Assembly: GCA_958295525.1 (NCBI GenBank)
Contig: OY282355.1
Span: forward strand, 1,277,504-1,341,503
Length of the DNA: 64,000 bases
Reading direction: 5' to 3'
From: an uncultured Dehalococcoidia bacterium
GTDB lineage: Bacteria; Chloroflexota; Dehalococcoidia; Lucifugimonadales; Australimonadaceae
Below are positions 54,406 through 62,474 of this stretch, in pieces. Position numbers and translations under genes: made by a program. Within the stretch, counting starts at the first letter, position 1. Each line of letters starts with the position of its first letter. The notes below the pieces were generated by a model. The model did no database searches. It had not been told where the DNA came from and worked only from the letters and a program-made list of their open reading frames with translations.

Positions 54406-55668
54406 GTGCGTAAGATGAAGAAGATAGGAGTCGTCGGGGCTCTGTGCCTTGCGCTCTCCGCCGTTCTCGTCGCGTGCGGCGGGGCCGACCCGACGGACAC
54501 GCCGCGCCCGACGAACACGCCTGTGCCGACGGTGGCGGCGATGGAAGCGACGGCCACGCCGACGGCGATGGCGCCCGCCGACGGCGGCGCGACCGCTGAG
54601 CCCTCGCGCCCGACCGCCACGCCTCGCCCAACCGCGACGCCGTTGCCCGTCGACCCGGGCTTCGACGCCGAAGCCTACTTCAGGGGCAAGACAATCAGCC
54701 TGATGGTCGGCTTCAACCCCGGCGGCGGGACGGACGCGCAGGCGCGCTATATGTCGAGGGCCTGGCCGAAGTTCATCCCCGGCGAGCCGCGCATCATCGT
54801 GCGGAACCTGACCCCGGTCGTCGTCGAGCGAAACTTCGTCTGGAACTCCAAGCCCGACGGCCTCACGCTCGCCATCGAGGCGACCCCGGGCGTCGCCGAT
54901 ATGTTCACGCCGCAGGCGCAGTTCGACATACGGGAATCCACGATGATCGGCGTCACCTCCGGCGGCGAGGGCGCCTGGTTCATTCGCGGCACGCTCCCCT
55001 ACGACTGCATTGACGACGCTTTCGGCGCGACCGACCCGGTGCTGACCGTCGGGTGGAGCGCGCCCACGCCCGCAGACCTGAGCGCGAACGTCTCCATCGG
55101 CTGGCTCGCCGACAAGTTCAACGTGCCTCTGGAGATCCGCAACGTCTCCGCCGCAGGCTCGGCGGAACAGTACGTAATGATCGAGCGCGGCGACGTCAAC
55201 TCCTGGGTCTCCGGCACGCTCTGGGACCAGTTCCCCGTAACGCGGCCCGGCTGGATTGCTGACGGTTTCCTACGCCCGTTCGCCGACCTCTCGGTGCCGG
55301 GCTTTGACATCGGCGACAACGGCGAGGGCGACTTCCACTGCCCGAACTTCCACGACACCTACCTCGAGGAGCAGGCCGACCGGGAACTCTGGGTTGCGAT
55401 GCGGCCCCGCGCCACCATCGCCAAGAACATCATCGGCCCGCCCGGGATACCCGCAGGGGTGACGCAAGCGCTGCGCGACGCGCTTGCGGATGCGATGGCG
55501 GACGAAGAGTTCGCTGCCTCGATGCAGGGGTTCACCGGCATCAAGAACCTGTTCACTGACGGCGCGACCGCCCAGCAGGTCGTCACCGATATGGTCAACG
55601 GCTTCGAGGCGAACAGCGACAAGATCGACCAGTTGCTCAGCGACGTCTACTCGAAGTACGTGAAATAG
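54406..55668 (+). CDS. tctC: TctC-like solute-binding lipoprotein (second of pair)
   Basis: This 420-aa paralogue of the preceding gene has the same lipobox region (LVAC), PT-rich linker and binding domain, FDAEAYFRGKTISLMVGFNPGGGTDAQARYM. The two are clearly similar along their whole length, most strongly in the first 150 residues and around NIIGPPGIPAG, and diverge in the ligand-facing middle (WFIRGTLPYDCIDDAF versus WMIRGNLPYGCIDSAF). The GTG at 54406 follows GGGAGG by eight bases. Both binding proteins may serve the single membrane component downstream. A perfect hairpin follows the stop. Confidence 0.9.
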   Translation: MRKMKKIGVVGALCLALSAVLVACGGADPTDTPRPTNTPVPTVAAMEATATPTAMAPADGGATAEPSRPTATPRPTATPLPVDPGFDAEAYFRGKTISLMVGFNPGGGTDAQARYMSRAWPKFIPGEPRIIVRNLTPVVVERNFVWNSKPDGLTLAIEATPGVADMFTPQAQFDIRESTMIGVTSGGEGAWFIRGTLPYDCIDDAFGATDPVLTVGWSAPTPADLSANVSIGWLADKFNVPLEIRNVSAAGSAEQYVMIERGDVNSWVSGTLWDQFPVTRPGWIADGFLRPFADLSVPGFDIGDNGEGDFHCPNFHDTYLEEQADRELWVAMRPRATIAKNIIGPPGIPAGVTQALRDALADAMADEEFAASMQGFTGIKNLFTDGATAQQVVTDMVNGFEANSDKIDQLLSDVYSKYVK

Positions 55669-55675
55669 AACGGAC

Positions 55676-55703
55676 GGGGCGGCTTGCGGACGCAAGCCGC
55701 CCC
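55676..55703 (+). terminator. Perfect 12-bp hairpin after the second tctC
   Basis: Arms GGGGCGGCTTGC and GCAAGCCGCCCC enclose GGAC, followed by CGCTTTGG. The stem is strong but the U-run is poor. It sits between the binding-protein genes and the membrane gene, where differential mRNA stability is common in transport operons. Confidence 0.6.
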
Positions 55704-55812
55704 CGCTTTGGTGTAGAATCGCGCCGCCCCGCAAGGAGCCGCAGCGAACGGCCCTTACGGGGCGGGCGTTCGCGTACCGGGTGAACCCGCACAGCGCGAG
55801 GGAGGCAAGGTC

Positions 55813-58329
55813 TTGGCCGAACTCTATTCGGAACTGGGGCAGGCGCTGGCCTACCTGACCCAACCGGTCTACTGGATCGCGGTCATTGTCGCCGTCTTCT
55901 TCGCGGGCATCACCGGAATGGTGCCCGGCGCGTCCGGCGTCATCATTATGGCGCTCTCCATACCGTTCATCGTCGAGTTCTTCCGAGAAGAAGATATGCG
56001 CGCCATCGGCTTGGTCGCGCTCGCCTCGATGACCGGCGTGAACAACACGCTCGACTCCATCCCCGCCGTTCTCTTCGGCCAGCCTTCCGCCGCGACGCAG
56101 GTCACCTTCTTGGAAGGCCATCAACTCGCGCGCCAGGGGAAAGCCGCGCATACGCTGGGCGCGGTCTACGCCGTCTCCGCGATGGGCGGACTCATCGGCG
56201 CGGTCGTGCTCGCCATCCTCATACCCGTCATCAAACCGGTCATTCTCTCCTTCAGTTTCCCCGAGATCGCGGCGGTGGCGTTCTTCGGCATCGCAATGGT
56301 TTCCGCGCTCAGCGCGGGCGCGATGGTGAAGGGCCTTGCGGCGGGCGCTCTCGGGATTATGTTCGGCACCGTCGGCATCAACGCCATCACCGGCGACGTG
56401 CGTTTCGTGTTCCAGCAGCCGAGCCTGTGGGAAGGCTTGCCTCTCATCGTCGTAACGCTCGGCTTCTTCGCGCTGCCGGAGATGGTGGACCTCGCTATAG
56501 CGCGTCGTCCCGTCGCCCCCCCTGATTCCGTTGTCAGCACAAAGGAGGTGTTGCGCGGTGCGCGACATGGCTTCTCCCGCTGGCCGATGAGTATTCGGCA
56601 GTCCGTGTTCGGCGTGCTTATGGGCATGATTCCAGGGGTCGGCGCGGCGGTCATAGACTGGCTTTCCTACGCCTTCGGCATCTTCTGGACGAAAGACAAG
56701 AGCCAGTTCGGAAAAGGATCGCTGGACGGCGTGCTGTTCGCGGAGTCGGCCCAGAACTCCAAAGAAGCGGGGCAAGCGCTTCCGACGCTCGCGCTCGGGG
56801 TCCCGGGCGGTCTCGCTTGGGCGATCGTCCTCGTGGCGATGATCGCTCTCGGACTCACCCCTGGCCCCCGGCTGCTCGGCGACCTCGCGGACGTAACCAT
56901 CCTGTTCGTGTTGACGCTCGCCATCGGCAACTTCATCGTAACGATGTTCGGCATCGTCGCCACCGGCCAACTGGCGAAACTCACGCGCGTTCCTTATCCG
57001 CTCATTGGCGGCATATTCATCCCTATCTCCATCCTCGCAGGTTTCCTCAACTGGATAAACTGGCTGGCGCTTCCTGTGATAGGCGTCTTTATGGGCATCG
57101 GCATCATTATGAAACTCTTCCAGTGGCCGAGGCCGCCGCTCCTGCTTGGCATCATCCTCGGCCCCATCATTGAAGAGAATTTCCTCTCTGCGCTGGATAT
57201 CGTAGACCCTGTTCGGATCGGCGGATGGGAGAGCGATGTCCTCGGCATACTGACGCGGCCGATCACGGTTGCGCTGATCGTGATCGCAATCGCAACCGCC
57301 TTTCTGTTCGCCCGCTCGACCCGGAGCCAATCCCATGCTTCCGAGAAGCCTTCCCCCGCGGGAGCATCGGACACCGCTCTGGCCGCTCCGAGTTTTGTGG
57401 AGCGGCTCTTCCAATGGAAGAACTTCCCTATCCTCTTGCTCATCGGCGGAGCGATGGCCTTCTGGGCCGGCAGCCTCGGCTTCGGCTCCGCTGATGCGTG
57501 GTTCCTCACTCGCCTGATGGCCGGCTTGGCGATTGCGCTTGGGCTCTTGCAGTTGGTGTTCCACATGCGGGAGAGCGGGCGCCGCCACGCGGACATTATG
57601 GATTTGGGGATGCACAGCCTCTCCCTCCCTGGGGCAAAACAAGCGATGTGGCTTATCGCCGTCGGCTTCCTAATGTTCACAATGCTCAGCGGCACGATGG
57701 GGCTGCGCTGGGCAGTGATCGCGTTTGCGGGTTATCTCCCGTTCACCCTGCTCGGAGGGGCCGGAATGCCTCTCTCTAAGGGCGTCTTGATGGGGCTGAT
57801 GGCCGGGGCGTTTTCCGGCGTCGTAGCAAGTCTCATAGGCATAACAGGCGTTTCGGAAATCTTCGCCTTGAACACTGACGCAGTTGCTGACCCCGGACGA
57901 ATCATTGCTACGAGCGCAACCGTGGCAATAGCGGCTACAGTTGCGTTTACGGTGAATGCACAGGGCGTAGGGGGGATGCCGGCTTCCCCGGGGATTATGG
58001 GTGTCGTAGCGCTCGCATTCGTTGTAACGGTAGGAGTCGCAGCAGGGATAACAAGAGACGGGTTCGCTAGTAACGCCTTCTTGGCAGGGCTCGGGATGCT
58101 GACTCTGGCGCTGCTTTTCATCCGCCCGGTGCGAGAATTCCGCCCCGCGCCTCAACTGGAGTGGCTCTTCTCGTGGCGTTTGCTGGCGGCGGTCACCACA
58201 ATGTGTTTCGTCCAACTCTTTATTTATGGGATGGTGGATAACGTGCTCTTTACAATCTGGCCGCAGGCTGGGCTGTTGGAATGGATTGGCCGGGAGATAC
58301 TCGTTCCGCTGGGGCTGCAGAGCGCATAG
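55813..58329 (+). CDS. Fused TctA-TctB-type transporter membrane protein
   Basis: This 838-aa polytopic protein has as its first about 500 residues a TctA-type permease with about 12 helices. The family motifs appear twice: GITGMVPGASGVIIMALSIPF (about 34-54) and GVLMGMIPGVGAAVIDWLSYAFG. After a short polar linker (about 503-528), a second part begins ERLFQWKNFPILLLIGGAMAFW and carries eight or so more helices; its first four look TctB-like. TctA and TctB are usually separate, so this is a fusion with extra helices. The TTG at 55813 follows GGAGG by seven bases. The last about 580 bases look lower in GC than the rest. Confidence 0.88.
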   Translation: MAELYSELGQALAYLTQPVYWIAVIVAVFFAGITGMVPGASGVIIMALSIPFIVEFFREEDMRAIGLVALASMTGVNNTLDSIPAVLFGQPSAATQVTFLEGHQLARQGKAAHTLGAVYAVSAMGGLIGAVVLAILIPVIKPVILSFSFPEIAAVAFFGIAMVSALSAGAMVKGLAAGALGIMFGTVGINAITGDVRFVFQQPSLWEGLPLIVVTLGFFALPEMVDLAIARRPVAPPDSVVSTKEVLRGARHGFSRWPMSIRQSVFGVLMGMIPGVGAAVIDWLSYAFGIFWTKDKSQFGKGSLDGVLFAESAQNSKEAGQALPTLALGVPGGLAWAIVLVAMIALGLTPGPRLLGDLADVTILFVLTLAIGNFIVTMFGIVATGQLAKLTRVPYPLIGGIFIPISILAGFLNWINWLALPVIGVFMGIGIIMKLFQWPRPPLLLGIILGPIIEENFLSALDIVDPVRIGGWESDVLGILTRPITVALIVIAIATAFLFARSTRSQSHASEKPSPAGASDTALAAPSFVERLFQWKNFPILLLIGGAMAFWAGSLGFGSADAWFLTRLMAGLAIALGLLQLVFHMRESGRRHADIMDLGMHSLSLPGAKQAMWLIAVGFLMFTMLSGTMGLRWAVIAFAGYLPFTLLGGAGMPLSKGVLMGLMAGAFSGVVASLIGITGVSEIFALNTDAVADPGRIIATSATVAIAATVAFTVNAQGVGGMPASPGIMGVVALAFVVTVGVAAGITRDGFASNAFLAGLGMLTLALLFIRPVREFRPAPQLEWLFSWRLLAAVTTMCFVQLFIYGMVDNVLFTIWPQAGLLEWIGREILVPLGLQSA

Positions 58330-58452
58330 GCAAGCCTCGTCCGCCTGCGCCGGACGCGACACGCGCCCCTTGCGGGCGTCGCGGGGCGTCGGATACAACC
58401 GGGAGGCTATGCCTTTCGATTGGGATCCCGAACTTCAGAGAGGCGGGAATCT

Positions 58453-58701
58453 ATGCTGGCGAAAGGTGAGCGGCGCGTCGTTGCGAACACGCCGGCGGGC
58501 AAGCGGCTGATGGTCCTCCCGTCGCCCGAAGAGGATGCGGCGATCAGCGCGGCCATCGCGTCGGACCCGGACACGGTCGAGTTGACGGACGAGGAGTTCG
58601 AAGGGCTGCGTCCCGTGGCGGAGACGTCGCCGGACATTATCGAATGGAGCCGCGCCGTCCAGGCGCGGCGGGCTCGCGAGGCCCGCGTCGCCCAAGCGTA
58701 A
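58453..58701 (+). CDS. BrnA-like antitoxin (orphan)
   Basis: This 82-aa acidic protein contains MVLPSPEEDAAISAAIASDPDTVELTDEEFEGLRPV, close to the N-terminal pattern of BrnA-type antitoxins (PxxEEDxAIxxxIxxDPD). BrnA normally follows a BrnT toxin gene; no BrnT-like frame is seen on either side. It may be a solitary antitoxin-like regulator. A C-terminal ribbon-helix-helix is not evident (ARRAREARVAQA tail). The ATG at 58453 has GAGG nine bases upstream; it lies 123 bases after the transporter gene. Confidence 0.5.
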   Translation: MLAKGERRVVANTPAGKRLMVLPSPEEDAAISAAIASDPDTVELTDEEFEGLRPVAETSPDIIEWSRAVQARRAREARVAQA

Positions 58702-58786
58702 GCGCCGCCTCCTGCGACATACGCCCCTTGCGCTCTCGCCCTGCGCTCCGGATATCATTGCTTCATCCCGCTCGTAGGAGGATGAG

Positions 58787-59125
58787 ATGACCTCGCCCGA
58801 CCGGATGCAGTTGATGGAGGAGCGCACGGCGAGGCTCGCCAACTTGCTGCGCGACTTGGCGCAAGCCGAGTTGGAAGACCGTGAGCGCATGCTCGTTCAC
58901 GAGGGATGGATGCGTATGCACGAGGAACGCATGCAGAGAATGGAAGCGCAAAGGCGGGAGAGCGATGAGCGCATGCTCGTTCACGAGGGGTGGATGCGTA
59001 TGCACGAGGAACGCATGCAGGGAATGGAAGCGCAAAGGCGGGAGAGCGATGAGCGCGTGCGTGCGGTCATCACAACGCTGACGGAAATGCAGGCGGACCT
59101 CGCGCGCATTGACGCGGGCGAGTAA
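58787..59125 (+). CDS. Short coiled-coil protein with internal duplication
   Basis: This 112-aa highly charged protein has no membrane helix. It consists of a leading helix (MQLMEERTARLANLLRDLAQAEL), two near-identical 28-residue units (ERMLVHEGWMRMHEERMQ, then MEAQRRESD) from an 84-bp tandem duplication (58883-58966 and 58967-59050), and a closing helix (VRAVITTLTEMQADLARID). AGGAGG lies five bases before the ATG. I do not recognise a function. Confidence 0.65.
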   Translation: MTSPDRMQLMEERTARLANLLRDLAQAELEDRERMLVHEGWMRMHEERMQRMEAQRRESDERMLVHEGWMRMHEERMQGMEAQRRESDERVRAVITTLTEMQADLARIDAGE

Positions 59126-59163
59126 GCCGCCCCGCGCGGCGCGCAAAGCCGGGCGCGCGGCGC

Positions 59164-59169
59164 TATACT
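59164..59169 (+). promoter_or_regulatory. Candidate -10 element immediately before lutA
   Basis: GCTATACT with TATACT ending seven bases before the lutA GTG. If used, transcription would begin at or next to the GTG, giving a leaderless mRNA. No ribosome site is visible upstream of this start. Confidence 0.45.
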
Positions 59170-59176
59170 GCGCTCC

Positions 59177-60016
59177 GTGGCGCGAAGACGCGGATCCTCC
59201 TCAAACTCGCGGCGTTACTCCGGCAGGCCCCAAGCCGGGGCAAGGCGGCGAGGCCCCCAAACGCCCAAACCCAAGTTCAGGGCGGCGTTCTGCGCGACCT
59301 GCCTCGTCGACCAGTTCTACCCGGAGGTCGGCGCCGCCGCCGTCAAAACGCTCCGCCGCGCAGGCGTGGACGTCTCGTTCCCCGAAGAGCAGACGTGCTG
59401 CGGGCAGATCGCGTTCAACGGCGGCTTCCGCTCTCACGCCGCCGAGGTCGCGCGCCGCTTCCTCGACGTGTTCGAGAGCGAGGAGCAGGTCGTCGTGCCG
59501 TCGGGCTCGTGCGCGAGCATGATCAAGGTCTACTACCCCGAACTGTTCGAGGACGACCCGGAAACGCAGGGGCGGGCGCGGGCCGTCGGAGAGAAGACGC
59601 GCGAGTTCTCGGACTACCTCGTCAACGTCGTTGGCGCGGCGGACGCGGGAAGCGCGGCGGGGAGCGCGCCCCATCAGGGGCTGGTGACCTACCACGACGC
59701 CTGCCACTTGCTGCGCGAGTTGCGAATTTCGGACGCGCCGCGCGCGCTGATCGGCTCGATTCCCGGCGTCGAACTGCAAGAGATGGCCGACGCGGACGCC
59801 TGCTGCGGGTTCGGCGGCCTCTTCTCCGTGAAGTTCCCGGAGATTTCGACCGCGATTCTGGACGAGAAGTTGAAGAACATCGCGGAGTCCGGCGCGAGCG
59901 CGGTCGTCGCCAACGATTGCGGCTGCCTGATGCACATCCGGGGCGCGATGGAGCGGCGCGGCATGGAGGCGCGTGCGATGCACCTCGCGGAACTGCTGGC
60001 CGGGGACGGCGTGTAA
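59177..60016 (+). CDS. lutA: LutA-like Fe-S protein of L-lactate utilisation
   Basis: This 279-aa protein has two cysteine-rich CCG domains: FCATCLVDQFYPEVG, then EEQTCCGQIAFNGG (about 74-87), and later YHDACHLLRELRI with ADACCGFGGLFSVKF. This pattern is that of LutA/YkgE and of heterodisulfide-reductase subunits. With LutB and LutC it forms a membrane-free complex thought to oxidise L-lactate or related 2-hydroxyacids. The basic N-terminus (about 33 residues) before the first domain is unusual. The only good start is the GTG at 59177, which lacks a ribosome site. The stop overlaps lutB by one base. Confidence 0.93.
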   Translation: MARRRGSSSNSRRYSGRPQAGARRRGPQTPKPKFRAAFCATCLVDQFYPEVGAAAVKTLRRAGVDVSFPEEQTCCGQIAFNGGFRSHAAEVARRFLDVFESEEQVVVPSGSCASMIKVYYPELFEDDPETQGRARAVGEKTREFSDYLVNVVGAADAGSAAGSAPHQGLVTYHDACHLLRELRISDAPRALIGSIPGVELQEMADADACCGFGGLFSVKFPEISTAILDEKLKNIAESGASAVVANDCGCLMHIRGAMERRGMEARAMHLAELLAGDGV

Positions 60017-61482
60017 TGGCGGAGGTCAAAAGCGCCGAATTCAAGAGCGCGTCGGGCCAAGCCCTGCGCGACGCCAAACTCCAGCGCTCGCTCGAGCACG
60101 TAATGGAGCACTTCGTGGACGCGCGCGCCTCCGTCATCGAAAACGACTTCGGCGGCGAGAGTTGGGATGCGATGCGCGAGCGCGCGGCGGCGATCAAGCA
60201 GTCCACGCTGGATCATCTCGACTACTACCTCGACCTCGTGGACAAGAACGTCCGCCGCAACGGCGGCCACGTCCATTTCGCCGACGACGCGGCGCAGGCG
60301 AACGCCATCGTGCTCGACATCGCGCGGCGCAACGGCGTCAAGACCGTCATCAAGAGCAAGTCAATGGTCTCCGAGGAGATGGGCGTCAACCACGTCCTCG
60401 AGCGCGCGGGCATCGAGCCCGTCGAGACCGACCTCGGCGAATACATCATCCAACTCGCGGGCGAAACGCCGTTTCACATCATCGCGCCGGCGATGCACAA
60501 GACGCGGGACGAGGTGTCCGACCTCTTCCGGCAATGGCTGAAAACCGCGCCGACGCAGGACATCAAACGCCTCTGCGAGTACGCCCGCGACGCGCTGCGC
60601 GAGAAGTTCGCGGCGGCGGATATGGGCATCAGCGGCGCGAACTTCGTCGTCGCCGAAACCGGGTCGGTCTGCCTCGTGACGAACGAGGGCAACGGACGGA
60701 TGACGACCTCCGCGCCCCGCGTCCACGTCGCGCTCGCGGGAATGGAGAAGATCATCCCCGCGTGGGAAGACCTCGCGCTCTACCTCCGCCTGCTGCCGCG
60801 CTCCGCCACCGGCCAGCGCATCACCAGTTACAACACGTTCGTCGGAGGCCCCCGCGCGGCGAGCGACGAGGACGGCCCGGAGGAGTTCCACCTCGTCATC
60901 GTGGACAACGGACGCCTCAATCTGCTGCGCGACGAGGTTCTGCGGGAGGCGCTCCGCTGCATCCGGTGCGGCGCCTGCCTCAACCACTGCCCCGTCTACC
61001 GCAAGGTCGGCGGCCACGCCTACGGATGGGTCTACTCCGGCCCCATCGGCGCCATCGTGACGCCCCCGATGACGAATATGAAAGCCGCCAAAGACTTGCC
61101 CTACGCCTCCACGCTCTGCGGAACGTGCCGCGACGTCTGCCCCGTGAAGATAGACATCCCGCGCCTGCTGCTGCATCTGCGCCATAAGATCGCCGAGGGC
61201 TCCGAGGACGAGCGCGGCGCGACGTGGATGGAGCGTTTGTTCGTCGAGCGCTGGGGCAAGGCGATGCGCGACCGCAAGTCGCTCGAGGGGCAGGCGCGGC
61301 TCGGCAGGCTGCTTACGAAGCCGCTGACGCGCGGCGGCAAAATCCGCAAATTGCCCGCCCCGATGGTCGGCGGCTGGACGGCGAGCCGCGACTTTCCCGC
61401 GCCCGCCCCCCGCTCGTTCGCGCAAATCTGGCGCGACGAACTCGCTGCGGACGTCGGGCGCGCCCCGGAGCCGCAGGAGTAG
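60016..61482 (+). CDS. lutB: LutB-like Fe-S protein of L-lactate utilisation
   Basis: This 488-aa protein has a LUD domain in the first two thirds (IKSKSMVSEEMGVNHVLERAGIEPVETDLGEYIIQLAGE, then DMGISGANFVVAETGSVCLVTNEGN). Two ferredoxin-type 4Fe-4S sites follow: CIRCGACLNHCPVYRKVGG (about 315) and CGTCRDVCPVKIDIP (about 367). It would relay electrons within LutABC. The ATG at 60016 is formed with the lutA stop (TAATG). LutC starts three bases after its stop. No lactate permease is beside them; the upstream tct genes might supply a carboxylate, which is speculative. Confidence 0.95.
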   Translation: MAEVKSAEFKSASGQALRDAKLQRSLEHVMEHFVDARASVIENDFGGESWDAMRERAAAIKQSTLDHLDYYLDLVDKNVRRNGGHVHFADDAAQANAIVLDIARRNGVKTVIKSKSMVSEEMGVNHVLERAGIEPVETDLGEYIIQLAGETPFHIIAPAMHKTRDEVSDLFRQWLKTAPTQDIKRLCEYARDALREKFAAADMGISGANFVVAETGSVCLVTNEGNGRMTTSAPRVHVALAGMEKIIPAWEDLALYLRLLPRSATGQRITSYNTFVGGPRAASDEDGPEEFHLVIVDNGRLNLLRDEVLREALRCIRCGACLNHCPVYRKVGGHAYGWVYSGPIGAIVTPPMTNMKAAKDLPYASTLCGTCRDVCPVKIDIPRLLLHLRHKIAEGSEDERGATWMERLFVERWGKAMRDRKSLEGQARLGRLLTKPLTRGGKIRKLPAPMVGGWTASRDFPAPAPRSFAQIWRDELAADVGRAPEPQE

Positions 61483-61485
61483 CCG

Positions 61486-62235
61486 GTGCCCGCCCCGGAA
61501 GAGCATCCGAACAAAGCCGCGTTCCTCAAGCGCGTCCGCGAGGCGCTGGGGCGGAGCGAGCCCGTCCTCCATCCGCCCGACCACCCCCCGCTCAGAGCGA
61601 ACGCCGTCCGGCAGCAGGAGAAGATTCGCACCGTCGTCGCGCGCAACGAGGCGCGCCGCGCGCAGACGCTCGACCGTCTCGCGCAGACCGCCGCCGCCGC
61701 GTCGTGGAGCGTCCGCAGAGCGCGCGACGCCGCGGACGCCGCGGACGCCGTCGCGCAAATCGCTCAGCGAACCGGCGCGAAGAACGTCGTCCGCTCGGCG
61801 GAAGACATATTCAAGCGGGTCGACGTGGACGGCGCGCTGCGCTCCGTCGGCGCCTCGCCCGCCGTGCTCGCATCCGGCAGGTCGCGGCGCAAAGACCAAC
61901 TGCGCGAGGCGGCGTTCCGCGCCGATATGGGCGTCACGGGCGTTGCCTACGCCGTCGCCGAGACCGCCAGTTGCGTCGTCGTCCCCCGACGAGGCGTCGC
62001 CCGCCTCGCCTCGCTCGCCCCGCCGTCGCTCGCGCTCATCGTGGAGCCGGAGCAAGTCCTCGAAACGCTGGACGACTTCTTCGCGCTCACCCGGCTCGAG
62101 CGGATGCAGTCTCGCAGCCGCAGCCCCAACTACGTCAACTTCATCTCCGGCCCGTCCCGCACCGCCGACATCGAGCAAACGCTCACCATCGGCGTCCACG
62201 GCCCCGGAGACGTCCATCTGATCATCATCGGCTAA
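61486..62235 (+). CDS. lutC: LutC-like LUD-domain protein
   Basis: This 249-aa protein is the LUD-domain (DUF162) third member of the LutABC set. It starts with a short helical N-terminus (NKAAFLKRVREALGR). The LUD core reads RADMGVTGVAYAVAETASCVV, then RLASLAPPSLALIVEPEQVLETL, and SPNYVNFISGPSRTADIEQTLTIGVHGPGDVHLIII, which is the family's ending. The GTG at 61486 follows GGAG by six bases and lies three bases after lutB. An Ala/Arg-rich stretch at about 65-90 is less conserved than the rest. Confidence 0.93.
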   Translation: MPAPEEHPNKAAFLKRVREALGRSEPVLHPPDHPPLRANAVRQQEKIRTVVARNEARRAQTLDRLAQTAAAASWSVRRARDAADAADAVAQIAQRTGAKNVVRSAEDIFKRVDVDGALRSVGASPAVLASGRSRRKDQLREAAFRADMGVTGVAYAVAETASCVVVPRRGVARLASLAPPSLALIVEPEQVLETLDDFFALTRLERMQSRSRSPNYVNFISGPSRTADIEQTLTIGVHGPGDVHLIIIG

Positions 62236-62249
62236 CTGGGCGCCCCGCG

Positions 62250-62360
62250 CCACGTCGTTCCCGCGAAGGCGGGAACCTCGCCCCCGGACGGGGCGCGCAG
62301 CGCCATCGTCGTTCCCGTCCCATGTCCCGTCATTCCCGCGAAGGCGGGAACCTACTGGAA
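62250..62360. repeat. REP-like palindromes (2 copies plus fragments)
   Basis: Copies near 62254 (GTCGTTCCCGCG) and 62329 (GTCATTCCCGCG) read with the plus-strand genes. The second ends GGGAACCTACTGGAAGCGCC, the same join as in the composite elements at 5.9 and 25.8 kb. A half copy follows near 62365. Confidence 0.85.
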
Positions 62361-62474
62361 GCGCCCCGGCGTAGGCGGGCACTAGAGACGCGCAAGCGCG
62401 CGAACGCGACGCAGGCCCGTAGACAGCGGAATCGGCGGCTGATATGCATAATGGGGCAAGAGGCCGCGAGGACG

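Noticed and set aside
58453-58701. Complete BrnT-BrnA toxin-antitoxin pair
   Set aside because: The BrnA-like pattern is present but no BrnT-like frame lies directly upstream or downstream; the neighbours are a transporter and a coiled-coil protein.
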